This document shows, piece by piece, positions 47,839-57,819 of a stretch of DNA of 64,000 nt. Under the pieces are notes generated by a model, which made no database searches, was not told where the DNA came from, and saw only the letters and a program-made list of their open reading frames with translations. The translations under genes were made by a program, and so were the position numbers. Numbering within the stretch: the stretch's first letter is position 1; each line of letters opens with the position of its first letter. Source of the stretch: Faecalicatena faecalis (GTDB lineage Bacteria > Bacillota > Clostridia > Lachnospirales > Lachnospiraceae); the NCBI RefSeq assembly GCF_012524165.2, contig NZ_JABACJ020000003.1, positions 186,001 through 250,000 of the forward strand. Reading direction: 5' to 3'.

Positions 47839-50499
47839 TTATGCAAATTTCGCCATCACGCGGATAATCCATGCTACATTTTCTATAAGCCGAGCCTTCT
47901 CAATCCGTCCATCTTTGACCCCTTCCACGATCTGTGCCGTGAAAGTATCATCCAGAGAACCCGGAGTGATCCAGCAATTGCCCGCCTGCACCATCTCTAC
48001 AATATCTGCCGTATCATAGGAGGTCCAGTCTGTCATGACAAATCCATCGAACCCATTTTCTTCCCTTAAAAGCCCCAGGATCAAGTCCGCATCTGTAGAG
48101 GTCGGCTGTCCGTTGCAGGCATTATATGCAGTCATCACTGCCGCCGGCATATGTACCTCCATGGCAATCTCGAATGCACGGAAATAAATCTCCCGGATTG
48201 CACGTTCTGTCACAATACTCTGGTTCCTCTTCCTGCTGCTCTCACAGTTATTGGCAATCAAATGCTTGATGCAGGATGCGACCTCTGCCCCTTCCATTCC
48301 ACGGCAGTAATATCCCGCCATCATACCTGCCAGATAAGGATCTTCGGAAAAATATTCCGGCTGCCTGCCATTTAATGGATTCCTGTGAATGTTAAATGCT
48401 GGTGCAAGAATCATTGGCATTCCAAGTTCTTTTGCCTCTTCCCCAATCACACGTCCAACCTGCTCTGAGAGTTCCTTGTTAAAGGACGCACACAGAGTCA
48501 CTCCTGAAGGCATTCCGATATTCTTTACGTTCAGATTGACACCACTGTTCCCATCTGATACCAAAAACTCAGGCATATCATACCCTTCGATTCCGACAAC
48601 GTGTCCTGCTTCACCGATTCCTTCCATCCCCCAGCCTGCGGAGCCGCAGACGGAGACACGTGCGAGCTCTTCTATGCTCATCTGTGCGGCAAATGCCTCT
48701 GCCTTTGACAGATCCTTTCTGACATCCTCGAATGTGACATGCCCCTGCTGCAGGGTATCTGATCCTCCTTTTGAATCTGCCGTTCTGGCAACAGGATATT
48801 CCTGTCTCAAAGTGTAAGGCTTAAATGTAGTCTTTCCCTCGCATACGCCTGATTTTTCTCCACCCGGCCAGGTTTCCTTTGGCGCATATTTCGAAAGCAC
48901 CCGAATCTCTTCCGGCGGAACCATCCTGTTCACCACCTGTTTTACAAGCAATTCTTCCGGCACTTTAAAATTTCCACATGCTGGAGCTTCTACACTGTTT
49001 CCAACATATACATTGTATGTGCCCGCCTCGACAATATAAGCCGCTGCTTTTTCACTGTAAGAACTCAGATGCTTAGCCGGAACCGTAATCTGGAACTCCT
49101 GCTCTTCACATGGTCCAAGCTCTCTCGTCTTCTCAAAGTATATCAGCTCCCGCTCCGGCTTTTCCAGCTTTCCATCCGGTTTGCCTGCATAAACCTGTAC
49201 CACTTCTTTTCCGGGAACATTTCCAGTGTTCTTTACCTTGACCTGTAATCTCAGTTCCTCTCCGTCAAATCCCATGACTTGTGCATCCACAGTAAATGTC
49301 GTGTAACTGAGCCCAAAGCCGAAGGGATAAGCGGCCTTTTTAGAAAATGTGGTGAAATAACGGTATCCCACATAGATATCTTCTTCATAATATGTATCCA
49401 GGTAAGTATCACATTCCGCGTTCAGCCTTGGCTTATCCACACAGTCATAAAAATTGCGGCTTGCCGGAATATCGAAGTAATCCTTTGCCCATGTATCCGG
49501 CAGTTTTCCGGACGGATTCACTTTTCCGGACAGCACATCAAGAATCGCAGGGCCTCCCAGCATGCCGCCGAATCCGGAGTACAAAAGTGCATCGATTCCA
49601 TAACGTGTGACAAAGCTGACATCGATCGGATACCCTACATTTAAGATCACAACCGTATGTTCAAATTCCTTTGCCAGTGTATTAAGCAGTGCCTCTTCCT
49701 TTTCAGAAAGATAATATTCCCCCTTTGCAGTGGAAAGGTCCATATTCTCTCCGGCAGCCCTTGTCAGAAGCATGACAGCCAGATTCGATTTCTCTTTTGC
49801 ACGTTTAAGGATTTCACCATCCGGGATTTCATCTTCATCGCAGCTGTAGAACTCTGCCAGTTCTTCGTTCAGCGAAAAACACTCGCTCTCACGGATTGCC
49901 TCTGCAAGGTTCACGCTGTAGCGCGGGGAGATCTTACCGGCTCCTACCGCCCCATTTCGAAACTGGTGGATACCTTTGCCGAACAGATTGAGGGTGATTC
50001 CCTCCTTTACAGGCAGGATACCGTTTTTATTTTCCAGTAATACGATTCCCTCGGCTGCCGCCTGGCGTGCAATTTTTTCATGCTCCTCGTACTTTGCATC
50101 CGGCTCTGTCTTATCAATGCCCTTCACCACAAAATCCTGCGGATTCATTTCATTTCCGTCTGTATCTTCAAATCCTTCTACATGCAGCTTATATTCCCTG
50201 CTATACTCAGTCACCATGCCGCGCAGCGGAATTCCCAGAATCCACATACCGCCCATTTCTGCCATCGGTTTGATAACATAGCGTGGAATTTCCTTGCCAT
50301 CAAGGGTGATCCTGCCTGCAGCTTCCGGGTTCATCGGCTTCGCCCACATCATGATCAGGCAGCCCGACAGATTTCGGTCCAGCATAAAATAAAGCCCGTC
50401 AATATCGTGGAAATCATAGACTGACGGTCCCATTTCCAGTAACAGCGGTTTATCCTCTTTTCCTCTTGGCAGTTGTGCAAAAAACTCTTCCATTCCCAT
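47839..50499 (-). CDS. GH3 beta-glycosidase with permuted domain order
   Basis: An 886-residue GH3 enzyme in which the usual order is reversed. The alpha/beta-sandwich (QAAAEGIVLLENKNGILPV at about 150, YSGFGGMLGGPAILDVLSG) and Fn3-like domain come first. The TIM-barrel with the nucleophile comes last (RNPLNGRQPEYFSEDPYLAG, then FVMTDWTSYD with Asp824). Such C-domain-first GH3s are known among rumen and gut Firmicutes. A roughly 130-residue N-terminal piece precedes. No signal peptide. GGAGG site before the ATG at 50499. It follows the RpiB-like gene by 32 bases and is co-transcribed with it. Likely a beta-glucosidase, xylosidase or related exo-enzyme. Confidence 0.88.
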   Translation of the reverse strand: MGMEEFFAQLPRGKEDKPLLLEMGPSVYDFHDIDGLYFMLDRNLSGCLIMMWAKPMNPEAAGRITLDGKEIPRYVIKPMAEMGGMWILGIPLRGMVTEYSREYKLHVEGFEDTDGNEMNPQDFVVKGIDKTEPDAKYEEHEKIARQAAAEGIVLLENKNGILPVKEGITLNLFGKGIHQFRNGAVGAGKISPRYSVNLAEAIRESECFSLNEELAEFYSCDEDEIPDGEILKRAKEKSNLAVMLLTRAAGENMDLSTAKGEYYLSEKEEALLNTLAKEFEHTVVILNVGYPIDVSFVTRYGIDALLYSGFGGMLGGPAILDVLSGKVNPSGKLPDTWAKDYFDIPASRNFYDCVDKPRLNAECDTYLDTYYEEDIYVGYRYFTTFSKKAAYPFGFGLSYTTFTVDAQVMGFDGEELRLQVKVKNTGNVPGKEVVQVYAGKPDGKLEKPERELIYFEKTRELGPCEEQEFQITVPAKHLSSYSEKAAAYIVEAGTYNVYVGNSVEAPACGNFKVPEELLVKQVVNRMVPPEEIRVLSKYAPKETWPGGEKSGVCEGKTTFKPYTLRQEYPVARTADSKGGSDTLQQGHVTFEDVRKDLSKAEAFAAQMSIEELARVSVCGSAGWGMEGIGEAGHVVGIEGYDMPEFLVSDGNSGVNLNVKNIGMPSGVTLCASFNKELSEQVGRVIGEEAKELGMPMILAPAFNIHRNPLNGRQPEYFSEDPYLAGMMAGYYCRGMEGAEVASCIKHLIANNCESSRKRNQSIVTERAIREIYFRAFEIAMEVHMPAAVMTAYNACNGQPTSTDADLILGLLREENGFDGFVMTDWTSYDTADIVEMVQAGNCWITPGSLDDTFTAQIVEGVKDGRIEKARLIENVAWIIRVMAKFA

Positions 50500-50531
50500 T
50501 TATAAATCCTCCTTTTTTCATTCTCTATTTA

Positions 50532-51104
50532 TTAAAGATTGTCCGGCTTATCCATCAGGGAAAGTGGATAATCACCCAGTCTCTTTATTTCGAATCCGTT
50601 CTTTTTAAATTCCTCATAATCAAATTCATTCAGCTCGTCAATTGCCAGCTTATGGAATTCGTAAAAATTAGGCCACCACTCATAGCCACTTCCAAGCTCC
50701 GCATTCAGATATACATCTACGATGTCCTTTGCCATCTGCGGCGCTACATAAAATGCTCCCATTGCCAGGACATTCACCCCGTTTCCTGTGATTGCCCGCA
50801 GCGCTGCCGGGACGCTTTCCACTACACCTGCATGTACACCCGGGCATTTACTGGCAGCAATATGAATTCCCATTCCGGTTCCACAAAACAAAAGCGCTCT
50901 TTCAAATTCCTTCTCAGCGATCTTAGCCCCGACTTTGAGTCCGATCCTATGGAACATCTCCGGCTCTTCTTCATCGGCACTCCTGACACCTATGTCTGTT
51001 ACGTTCCATCCTTTATTTTTCAAATGCTCTACTACCACCTCTTTTAGTGGAAAACCTGCGAAATCTGCTCCCACCAGTATCTGCTTATCTTTGATTGTCT
51101 TCAT
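50532..51104 (-). CDS. RpiB/LacA/LacB-family sugar-phosphate isomerase
   Basis: A 190-residue protein with the RpiB fold: ILVGADFAGFPLKEVVVEHL at the N-terminus, ALLFCGTGMGIHIAASKCPG with the active-site Cys, and NVLAMGAFYVAPQMAKDI. Length suits ribose-5-phosphate/allose-6-phosphate/galactose-6-phosphate isomerases. A tail of about 40 residues after the core (NEFDYEEFKKNGFEIKRLGD) is unusual. Start at 51104 because AAGGAG is 9 bases upstream; the longer frame to 51143 has none. Head of the transcript with the GH3 gene. It would convert a monosaccharide phosphate released by the local glycosidases; which one is not clear. Confidence 0.82.
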   Translation of the reverse strand: MKTIKDKQILVGADFAGFPLKEVVVEHLKNKGWNVTDIGVRSADEEEPEMFHRIGLKVGAKIAEKEFERALLFCGTGMGIHIAASKCPGVHAGVVESVPAALRAITGNGVNVLAMGAFYVAPQMAKDIVDVYLNAELGSGYEWWPNFYEFHKLAIDELNEFDYEEFKKNGFEIKRLGDYPLSLMDKPDNL

Positions 51105-51173
51105 TGATTTTAACTCCTTCTTTACCAGCTTGCAAAAACACATAATATTAGTTAGTTACATTTATCTGGTTTT

Positions 51174-51222
51174 ATTATAAGCATTTGCAGATTTGCAAAT
51201 ATCATGTTTGTTGCTTTTAGAG
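51174..51222 (-). promoter_or_regulatory. Promoter of the RpiB-GH3 operon with motif site D
   Basis: TATAAT (51179-51174) with no good -35. Just upstream CTAAAAGCAACAAACATGATATTT resembles sites A-C but lacks two of the A residues, so it is a weaker match. ATTTGCAAAT inside it is a perfect 10-base palindrome. Confidence 0.45.
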
Positions 51223-51281
51223 CATGTGTGTTTCTTTACTTCACTTTTTCTCCATTTATATCACTTCTGCCAGATACACAT

Positions 51282-51323
51282 AATAAGCCCGGATAAGTTT
51301 ATCTTCATTTATCCGGACTCATT
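51282..51323 (-). terminator. Hairpin after the alpha/beta-hydrolase gene
   Basis: Arms AATGAGTCCGGATAA and TTATCCGGGCTTATT pair with two G-T wobbles around a loop of about 12 bases, about 70 bases past the stop. The T-tract is poor. Confidence 0.55.
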
Positions 51324-51395
51324 ATACTGTGAAAAGCATTATTTACTTTTTACATCTGGTTCTGCTGCGATAGCAATTCTGCATTTTTCTTCTCA

Positions 51396-52376
51396 TCATG
51401 CTTTCTGCCGGTATTTTTCCCAGAAGTGTATTGCTTCCTTCACCCAGCCTTCCGCCAGCGTCCCTTTTCCACATCCCCAGCCATGCCATTCACTGTCAAA
51501 GGTACGATATACATGTGGTACATGATACTGCTCAAATACCTGTATCAATAATTGTGTATTTTCGACTGGTACTGTATTATCCCTTTCGCACTGCCATACA
51601 TAAGTTGGTGGATAGGAATCTGTTACCTGTTCCTCCACTGAATATTTCTTCTGCATTGCAATATCACCAGCTTTTTCCTGCAGGAAATTCTTCCGGCTGT
51701 CCTCATGCGTATATTGCTGCATTGTAATGACCGGGTAAGCGAGTATTACTGCCGCAGGCTTTGGAAGACTATATTTTTTCCATCCTAAAGCCTCTGTTCC
51801 GAAGCAGCCTGCCAAATGACCTCCTGCAGAGAATCCTGCAACCGCATAATTCTCGGGGTCCACATTCAGCTCCTCTGCATGATCCAGAATATACCTTACT
51901 GCCACAGCCAGATCCTCTATCGGATTGGGTGCCTTGGCATTCACCCCTGCTCTGTAATTCACTGTAAATGCGTGATATCCGAGATCGTTGATTTCCTTAC
52001 AGGAAGGGTAGCCTTCTATCATGGACGCAGCTCCGATATATGCACCGCCCGAACAGGTAACCACAAATCCGGTTTTCTTTTCCACTGGAAAGTGAATCAG
52101 AAATCTTTCCCTTAGTGCAGGCTCTTTCTCCAAATCTTTTCCTTCATACAAAGGATAATAAACGCGCTTGCCCTGTGCACAAATTTCCTGAAGTCTTCCA
52201 AACCCGTACGCCATTGCCTCCGGGCTCCACCCAATCTGAGCAAAAAAGGACAGCGGCGTATTTGCCATCTGCTGCGCCTGCTCACCTCCAACAGGCACGA
52301 TATAATCTGCGCATCCTGCAAACTCCGGTAACTCATGTATCTGTTTAAATGTTAACATCTCCGTGATTTTATCCAT
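51396..52376 (-). CDS. Alpha/beta-hydrolase, esterase-like
   Basis: A 326-residue alpha/beta-hydrolase. The nucleophile is in VAGFSAGGHLAGC. GGAYIGAASMIEGYPS is the oxyanion loop near residue 120, Asp is in CERDNTVPVENT, and His is in DSEWHGWGCGKG. The fold and the order resemble bacterial acetylxylan esterase/BD-FAE-type hydrolases. No signal peptide. The frame opens with a GTG at 52385, but the ATG at 52376 sits at a normal distance from the purine-rich AGAGAGTGAAG site. It follows the second rhamnosidase by 25 bases, so it likely removes acyl groups from the same rhamnose-containing substrate. Confidence 0.78.
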   Translation of the reverse strand: MDKITEMLTFKQIHELPEFAGCADYIVPVGGEQAQQMANTPLSFFAQIGWSPEAMAYGFGRLQEICAQGKRVYYPLYEGKDLEKEPALRERFLIHFPVEKKTGFVVTCSGGAYIGAASMIEGYPSCKEINDLGYHAFTVNYRAGVNAKAPNPIEDLAVAVRYILDHAEELNVDPENYAVAGFSAGGHLAGCFGTEALGWKKYSLPKPAAVILAYPVITMQQYTHEDSRKNFLQEKAGDIAMQKKYSVEEQVTDSYPPTYVWQCERDNTVPVENTQLLIQVFEQYHVPHVYRTFDSEWHGWGCGKGTLAEGWVKEAIHFWEKYRQKA

Positions 52377-52401
52377 TATCTTCACTCTCTTTCTACATCA
52401 A

Positions 52402-55092
52402 TCAGCAGGCACAGCAAAACTCATATGTCCCGCTTCCCTTTTCATACTCTGTACCATCCGGCATCACGATCACGGCTGTGGTATTACACGGTATAGACAC
52501 TTTCATCTGGAACTTTCCAGCTTTTTTCTCCCACTCTGTCACAATATCTCCAAATTCACAATTGAACGACCTTTTTGCCCATGATAATCGATCATCCAGC
52601 TGCGGACGGATAAGTATTTTCTTATATCCCGGTTCCAGTCTGTCAATTCCATTTACATTTCTGAAAATCCAGTCATCCACACATCCGAATGCATAGTGAT
52701 TCAGACTCATTGTAAATACAAAATCCCCCAACTGTGAACAGAACGGAGTCCCATCCTCATCCAGTGCAAACCAGCTCTCCCAGATCGTCGTTGCCCCGTG
52801 CCTGACTTCATACAGCCAGGATGGTGCCTGCTCCTGAAACAGCAGATCATAAGCCAGATCAGTCCTGCCTATTTTACAGAGTGCATCCTGTAAAGCCGGC
52901 ATACCAAGGAATCCTGTATCCAGACAGCCATTATTTTCATTCAGGATCTGCACAAGTTTCTCTGCAAAATGATCCTTAAGTTTCTCTGGTACCAGGCCAT
53001 AATAAATCGGCATTGCATAAGCTCCCATCAATTCGGCTGGCATATTCCCCTCCTCATCGATCACACCTTTTGAAAAAGCATCCCTTACTTTTTCGGCCTT
53101 ATCACTGTAATATGCCGCATCCTCTTTATATCCCAGTATCTCTGCTGTTTCGGACATACCTGTCAACGAATAGTAACAATAAATCGGCGCCACATATTTT
53201 GTAGAAACCCGGATTGCTTCAAATGTCTTCTCCCCATATCCATCCTTTGAATAACTTGGAATCAGATGTTCTCCATAATGATGCCCTGTATTCCACAGAT
53301 ACTGCTCTATTTCATCCGAGAGAGTACTATCCTCTGGGCGGTTCTTACGTGCAGTTTCCAGCACAAAATCACACCATTTCTTCATAGAATCATATTGTTT
53401 TTTCAAAATTTCTGTGTTTCCTGTTACCTGATACATATAATATGGAATTAATACTGCAGCATCTCCCCAGCCTGCTGGGCTTACCGCATCCGGTGTACCA
53501 AACTGCTGCTCATATCCCTTATACATTCCGATATAAGCCCCTGCAAGAGGCACGACAAATGGTACAGATCCGTTATCCTTCTGCTCCACAGCCAGATTTT
53601 CAAGCCATCTTGTTAAAAATGGAGTGATATCCTCATTCAAAAGTGCCGTTTTCGTATACACCTGTATGTCTCCTGTCCATCCTGCTTTTTCACGCTGCGG
53701 GCAGTCTGTCGGAATAGACAGCATATTTGCCCTCTGGGACCAGCGAGTATTTTCATAAAGCCTGGTCACATCCACATTTGAGCAGGAGAATGTCCCAATA
53801 TCGTCCTTTTCTGAACTTAATACTACTGCCGTATAATCTTCTGCCCGAAGCTCATCCACACCCGATACTGTAATATAGCGGAACCCCTGGAATGTAAAAT
53901 GAGGCTCATAGACCTGCTCCCTGCCATCCGAAATAAACTCAATCCGCTGGTCTGCAGTTGGATTATTATCAAAAAAGTTACCTTGTGCGTCCAGACCTTC
54001 TGTATGGCTGATCACAATTTTAGTCCCCTTCGGTACATTGACATGCATGCGCACTCTTCCCGCGATCACTTGACCAAAATCAATGATCTTTTCTCCCTTT
54101 GGTGAAACAAGGATTTCTTTTACCGGAAGCAGCATAACTGGACGGACAGGCTGTCCAAGCTGTGCTCTTAGATTCGCATAGCCAAAGTCTGCCTCGATTG
54201 CATTCTCCCATTCTGCAAAATCTGTTTTCGAATCTGCATCGGGCTTATCCCAGCCATATAGCATCTGGTTCGCATCATAGATTTCGCCGGCAAATAAATC
54301 AGAACATAATACAGCGCTTTTCCCAACCTTTATGCCTTTATCCGAAAGAACCGTTTCCATACTGCCATCTTCATAGACAACGTCCATCTGTAACAATACT
54401 GCATGTGCCGGATCATATGATTCATCCTCGGCCTTTGTCATAAAGCCATGATACCATCCATCTCCAACATGCATGCCAATCACATTTTGTCCGAGTTCAA
54501 GCAATTCAGTGACATCATACGTTTGATAGCAGAGATACTCTCTGTATACAGTACACTCCGGTGCAAATTCACGGTCATCCGGCCGGATTCCATTCACGGT
54601 AAGCTGATACACTCCATGGCAGGTAGCATATAAACGTGCCCTCTTTACACTTTTCTGTAAAGTAAATTCTTTTCTGAACAGGGAAGCACACGGCTGTTCT
54701 CCAAGATGTGCTGCCCGCTCTCGTGTAGGAAGAGGCGATTTTACCCATTTTGCTTTCCATTCCTTCTTATCGAGAAGTGCTGTCTCAAAAACTGAATCCG
54801 CAGCCGCATGATTCCCATGATTATCCGTCACTTCCACATGCCAGTCATATCTTGTACTTGATTCAAGCGGATTACCTTCATATCTGATATAGGTAGAGCT
54901 GTCTGATAAAACTATACCTGTATCCCACACCACTTTTCCAGATTCATTTGTCACAATCATCCGATAAGAGGCCTGCATCACACCCATCTCATCGCTTTCC
55001 ATCTGCCATGAAAAATATGGATTCTCATCAATTCCTATTGGCTCCGCCATATGTAAACATTTTAATTTTTTTAAGTTTAACATTTTTTTCAT
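52402..55092 (-). CDS. GH78 alpha-L-rhamnosidase 2
   Basis: An 896-residue GH78 enzyme, related to the one at 39397. N-terminal Fn3-like and rhamnose-binding domains contain PYFSWQMESDEM and GVYQLTVNGIRPDDREFAPE. The barrel starts near 430 with the catalytic motif TDCPQREKAGWTGDIQ. The protein ends with the usual beta-sandwich (TTAVIVMPDGTEYEKGSGTY) and lacks the helical extension of the first copy. Cytoplasmic. It sits between a GPH transporter and an esterase in a three-gene operon, a minimal import, de-acylate, de-rhamnosylate unit. Confidence 0.9.
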   Translation of the reverse strand: MKKMLNLKKLKCLHMAEPIGIDENPYFSWQMESDEMGVMQASYRMIVTNESGKVVWDTGIVLSDSSTYIRYEGNPLESSTRYDWHVEVTDNHGNHAAADSVFETALLDKKEWKAKWVKSPLPTRERAAHLGEQPCASLFRKEFTLQKSVKRARLYATCHGVYQLTVNGIRPDDREFAPECTVYREYLCYQTYDVTELLELGQNVIGMHVGDGWYHGFMTKAEDESYDPAHAVLLQMDVVYEDGSMETVLSDKGIKVGKSAVLCSDLFAGEIYDANQMLYGWDKPDADSKTDFAEWENAIEADFGYANLRAQLGQPVRPVMLLPVKEILVSPKGEKIIDFGQVIAGRVRMHVNVPKGTKIVISHTEGLDAQGNFFDNNPTADQRIEFISDGREQVYEPHFTFQGFRYITVSGVDELRAEDYTAVVLSSEKDDIGTFSCSNVDVTRLYENTRWSQRANMLSIPTDCPQREKAGWTGDIQVYTKTALLNEDITPFLTRWLENLAVEQKDNGSVPFVVPLAGAYIGMYKGYEQQFGTPDAVSPAGWGDAAVLIPYYMYQVTGNTEILKKQYDSMKKWCDFVLETARKNRPEDSTLSDEIEQYLWNTGHHYGEHLIPSYSKDGYGEKTFEAIRVSTKYVAPIYCYYSLTGMSETAEILGYKEDAAYYSDKAEKVRDAFSKGVIDEEGNMPAELMGAYAMPIYYGLVPEKLKDHFAEKLVQILNENNGCLDTGFLGMPALQDALCKIGRTDLAYDLLFQEQAPSWLYEVRHGATTIWESWFALDEDGTPFCSQLGDFVFTMSLNHYAFGCVDDWIFRNVNGIDRLEPGYKKILIRPQLDDRLSWAKRSFNCEFGDIVTEWEKKAGKFQMKVSIPCNTTAVIVMPDGTEYEKGSGTYEFCCAC

Positions 55093-55136
55093 CCTTTCCT
55101 CTCTCTTTTCATTTTCCTGTCCATGTTGTCTGAATC

Positions 55137-56513
55137 TTAATCTGCTATCTTAATTGTTCTCATCTTCTCAATGCGCGCATCGACATCCATCTTATAATAC
55201 AAGAGAATTGTAATTGCTGTTGTTATAATCGGCGCCACAAGATAGATTGCAATAATCACACTATTTGCCATACCAGACTGTACTGCTGCCGTGCCATCAA
55301 ATCTGCTCCATTCGAGAAGCCATCCACATAAAGCCGTTCCGAGTCCAGTGCCTATTTTGATTCCTACGGAGGAGCAGGAGAACATAGAACCTGTAATACG
55401 ATGTCCTGTTTTTAAATAATTGTACTCATCTGCCTTAACAACGAACGGCAGATATGTAGCAGAACCCGGCAGCATGCCGACACCTTTGATAATCAGTCCT
55501 GCCAGAATAACTCCAAAACCTGCAAATTGTCCCAGCAGTGCAATCACACATCCAGCCAATGACACCACATTTCCCAAGATACAAGCCTTTCTCATTCCCT
55601 TTTTACCTACAAATTTTACTGCAAATGGCATTCCTACAAGCATGGGAATCATTCCACAGAGTCCCAAAATTCCAAGCAGTGATGGGTTCCCGAGAATATA
55701 AGTTGCATAATAAACACCGATTGTCTGGGTGAGTCCTGTGTTGGCATAACCTACAAGATATAAAAGCAGGATAATGATAAAATATTTGTTCTTTAATAAT
55801 TCCGCTATTGTCTGAATAAAAGTCAACTTTACTTCTGACTTTTGACTCTGTTCTACAAATTCCTCTTCCGGTAATTCTTTTAAGGTAAAGAATGGAATCA
55901 ATAGGATCAAAACGCCTATAACAGAATAGATCAGCGAAACATAATGCCAGCCTTGCTGACCTCCCCCCAGTGATTCCACGAGTCCCGGTGTGATACTCGA
56001 TATCAGAATACTTCCTACCATTCCACACACCATACTTGCACTGCTCATCGTCGTCTGATCCTTTTGGCTTTTTGTAACCAGCGCAACCAGAGTGGAATAT
56101 GCTACTGTATTCATCGTATAAAAAACAGCGCTAATCAGGAGATATATAATAAATACATATGTATACTTTGCAGAACTGGAAAATCTTCCCGGTACATTAA
56201 AAATTAAATACATGCAGATTCCCAGTGGCAGACAGCTTACAAAATACCAGAATCTTGCCTTTCCAAGCCGGCTCTTTGTAAGATCAATAATACGTCCCAT
56301 AAAGATGTCTGTAATTCCATCAAATACCTTTGCCACCATAAGCAATGTTCCTACAAGCCCTGCACCGATTCCTATAATATTGGTACAGTAGATCAGGATA
56401 AAGCTTGATATAGCAACCCATATAAAACAATTTCCTGCATTACCTAATCCATATGCAAGCTTACGCCAGGTTGCCAAACCTTTCACTTCTGTTTGAGTGT
56501 TTTCCATTTTCAT
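55137..56513 (-). CDS. GPH-family sugar:cation symporter 3
   Basis: A 458-residue, 12-helix GPH transporter. MVAKVFDGITDIFMGRIID and KSRLGKARFWYFVSCLPLG form the conserved loop. It is more distant from symporters 1 and 2 than these are from each other. First gene of the operon with rhamnosidase 2 and the esterase. Its leader does not carry the motif of sites A-D, so it probably answers to the neighbouring AraC regulator 2 instead. Confidence 0.9.
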   Translation of the reverse strand: MKMENTQTEVKGLATWRKLAYGLGNAGNCFIWVAISSFILIYCTNIIGIGAGLVGTLLMVAKVFDGITDIFMGRIIDLTKSRLGKARFWYFVSCLPLGICMYLIFNVPGRFSSSAKYTYVFIIYLLISAVFYTMNTVAYSTLVALVTKSQKDQTTMSSASMVCGMVGSILISSITPGLVESLGGGQQGWHYVSLIYSVIGVLILLIPFFTLKELPEEEFVEQSQKSEVKLTFIQTIAELLKNKYFIIILLLYLVGYANTGLTQTIGVYYATYILGNPSLLGILGLCGMIPMLVGMPFAVKFVGKKGMRKACILGNVVSLAGCVIALLGQFAGFGVILAGLIIKGVGMLPGSATYLPFVVKADEYNYLKTGHRITGSMFSCSSVGIKIGTGLGTALCGWLLEWSRFDGTAAVQSGMANSVIIAIYLVAPIITTAITILLYYKMDVDARIEKMRTIKIAD

Positions 56514-56602
56514 TTCCTCTCTTCCATAACATTTTTCATCTTTTATTTATTTGCAATCATACTCGTTTCAATGAACTTTTAAATCGCAATAATACGACAA
56601 AT

Positions 56603-56634
56603 AAAAAAAGCCATGACTCTATCACGACTTTTTT
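56603..56634 (-). terminator. Terminator of AraC regulator 2
   Basis: On the minus strand AAAAAAGTCGTGA pairs with TCATGGCTTTTTT through 13 pairs including two G-U wobbles. The wobbles make it work only in this orientation. A T-run follows. Confidence 0.85.
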
Positions 56635-56670
56635 ACTTTTCCGTTTATATCTCTATATGCAGTTTTTGTG

Positions 56671-57774
56671 TCATTTTTTATGATTCCGATATTCTGTAGG
56701 TGTCATCCCCGTCTCCTGCTGAAAGGATTTGTAAAAATATGCATGGCTTAAATATCCCAGGTACCGCATGATTTCCTGTACTGTCATCTCGGTGTTGACC
56801 AGAAGGTTCTTTGCCTTTTCCATTCTGAACTGATGTACATATTCTGAATAAGTAAGACCTGTATTTTTCTTAATCAGCCTGTTGTAATAGTCCGCCTGAT
56901 AATGAAACTGGCTGCACAGGCTTTCCAGGCTGACATCCGCAATATGGCTGCTGATATATCTGGATACCGCCTGAAACAGTTTTGTTCCACGCAGTCTTTT
57001 CGGGAATACGACCACATCTGATTCCATACCACTGTTCAGGTTATTGAATATCCGCATTGTATAAATCTGTGCCATCCTGTCATACCCCGGCTCAGATTTT
57101 TCCAGCTCCTGAAAAACTGCATCGAAATCCTGTTCTATCTTCTCTGCCATTTTAGGATCTGCCTTCAATTTCAGATAACTCGCCCCCGACTTGTCCGCAT
57201 CCTTTCTTCCTAAAAAATCCCTGATGCGCCGGTTGTTCAGATGTTCTAAAAAGTAATTGTCTATCAGCTTATTTGTAAAGCAACAGTAAAATGCAGTTCC
57301 TTCACTTCTCATACGAATATCCAGATGTGCACACTGCATGTCAAAAATACAGATTTCTTTTTCTTTCAGAATAACCTCCTGATCCTCAACCTGTGTTGCC
57401 CGCTTCCCTTTGTATACATATATCATTTCAAAATAATCGTGCCTATGCAGCCTGGTATCTTCCTGCTGGCTTTCAAATAATCCGCATTTCTGCAGGATTG
57501 GAAGTTTACTTGGAACATAGGTACACAGTTCGTAGCCCTCTTCTTTTGGGGCGCACGATTCAATTGTCATAAAATAAGAAGAGGGGATTCTCAAAACCTT
57601 ATCCCAAAGAACTTCCGTTGAAGAATACCCATTCGTTTCGTAAGTAACTCCTCTATTCTTCTCAGGACTGTAATTTACATATTCCTGGTGAAATTGCTGT
57701 TCATTGCTGGACTTCTTTACTGCAGCCGCCTTTTCTATCGTATTGAACAAAGCAAGTTTTGTTACTTCCTTCAT
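56671..57774 (-). CDS. AraC-family regulator 2
   Basis: A 367-residue AraC protein with an N-terminal cupin-type sensor (LHRHDYFEMIYVYKGKRATQ at about 130) and a C-terminal double HTH (VSLESLCSQFHYQADYYNRL and MTVQEIMRYLGYLSHAYFYK, then QETGMTPTEYRNH). The cupin-plus-HTH form is typical of sugar-responsive activators. It lies directly upstream of the GPH3-rhamnosidase 2-esterase operon, separated by a terminator, and downstream of the phosphatase gene by 46 bases, with which it is probably co-transcribed. Likely activator of the rhamnosidase 2 operon. Confidence 0.9.
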   Translation of the reverse strand: MKEVTKLALFNTIEKAAAVKKSSNEQQFHQEYVNYSPEKNRGVTYETNGYSSTEVLWDKVLRIPSSYFMTIESCAPKEEGYELCTYVPSKLPILQKCGLFESQQEDTRLHRHDYFEMIYVYKGKRATQVEDQEVILKEKEICIFDMQCAHLDIRMRSEGTAFYCCFTNKLIDNYFLEHLNNRRIRDFLGRKDADKSGASYLKLKADPKMAEKIEQDFDAVFQELEKSEPGYDRMAQIYTMRIFNNLNSGMESDVVVFPKRLRGTKLFQAVSRYISSHIADVSLESLCSQFHYQADYYNRLIKKNTGLTYSEYVHQFRMEKAKNLLVNTEMTVQEIMRYLGYLSHAYFYKSFQQETGMTPTEYRNHKK

Positions 57775-57819
57775 CTTACTCCCCCCTTCTTCTTATGTAA
57801 TATCGTTTCTCCGTATCAG

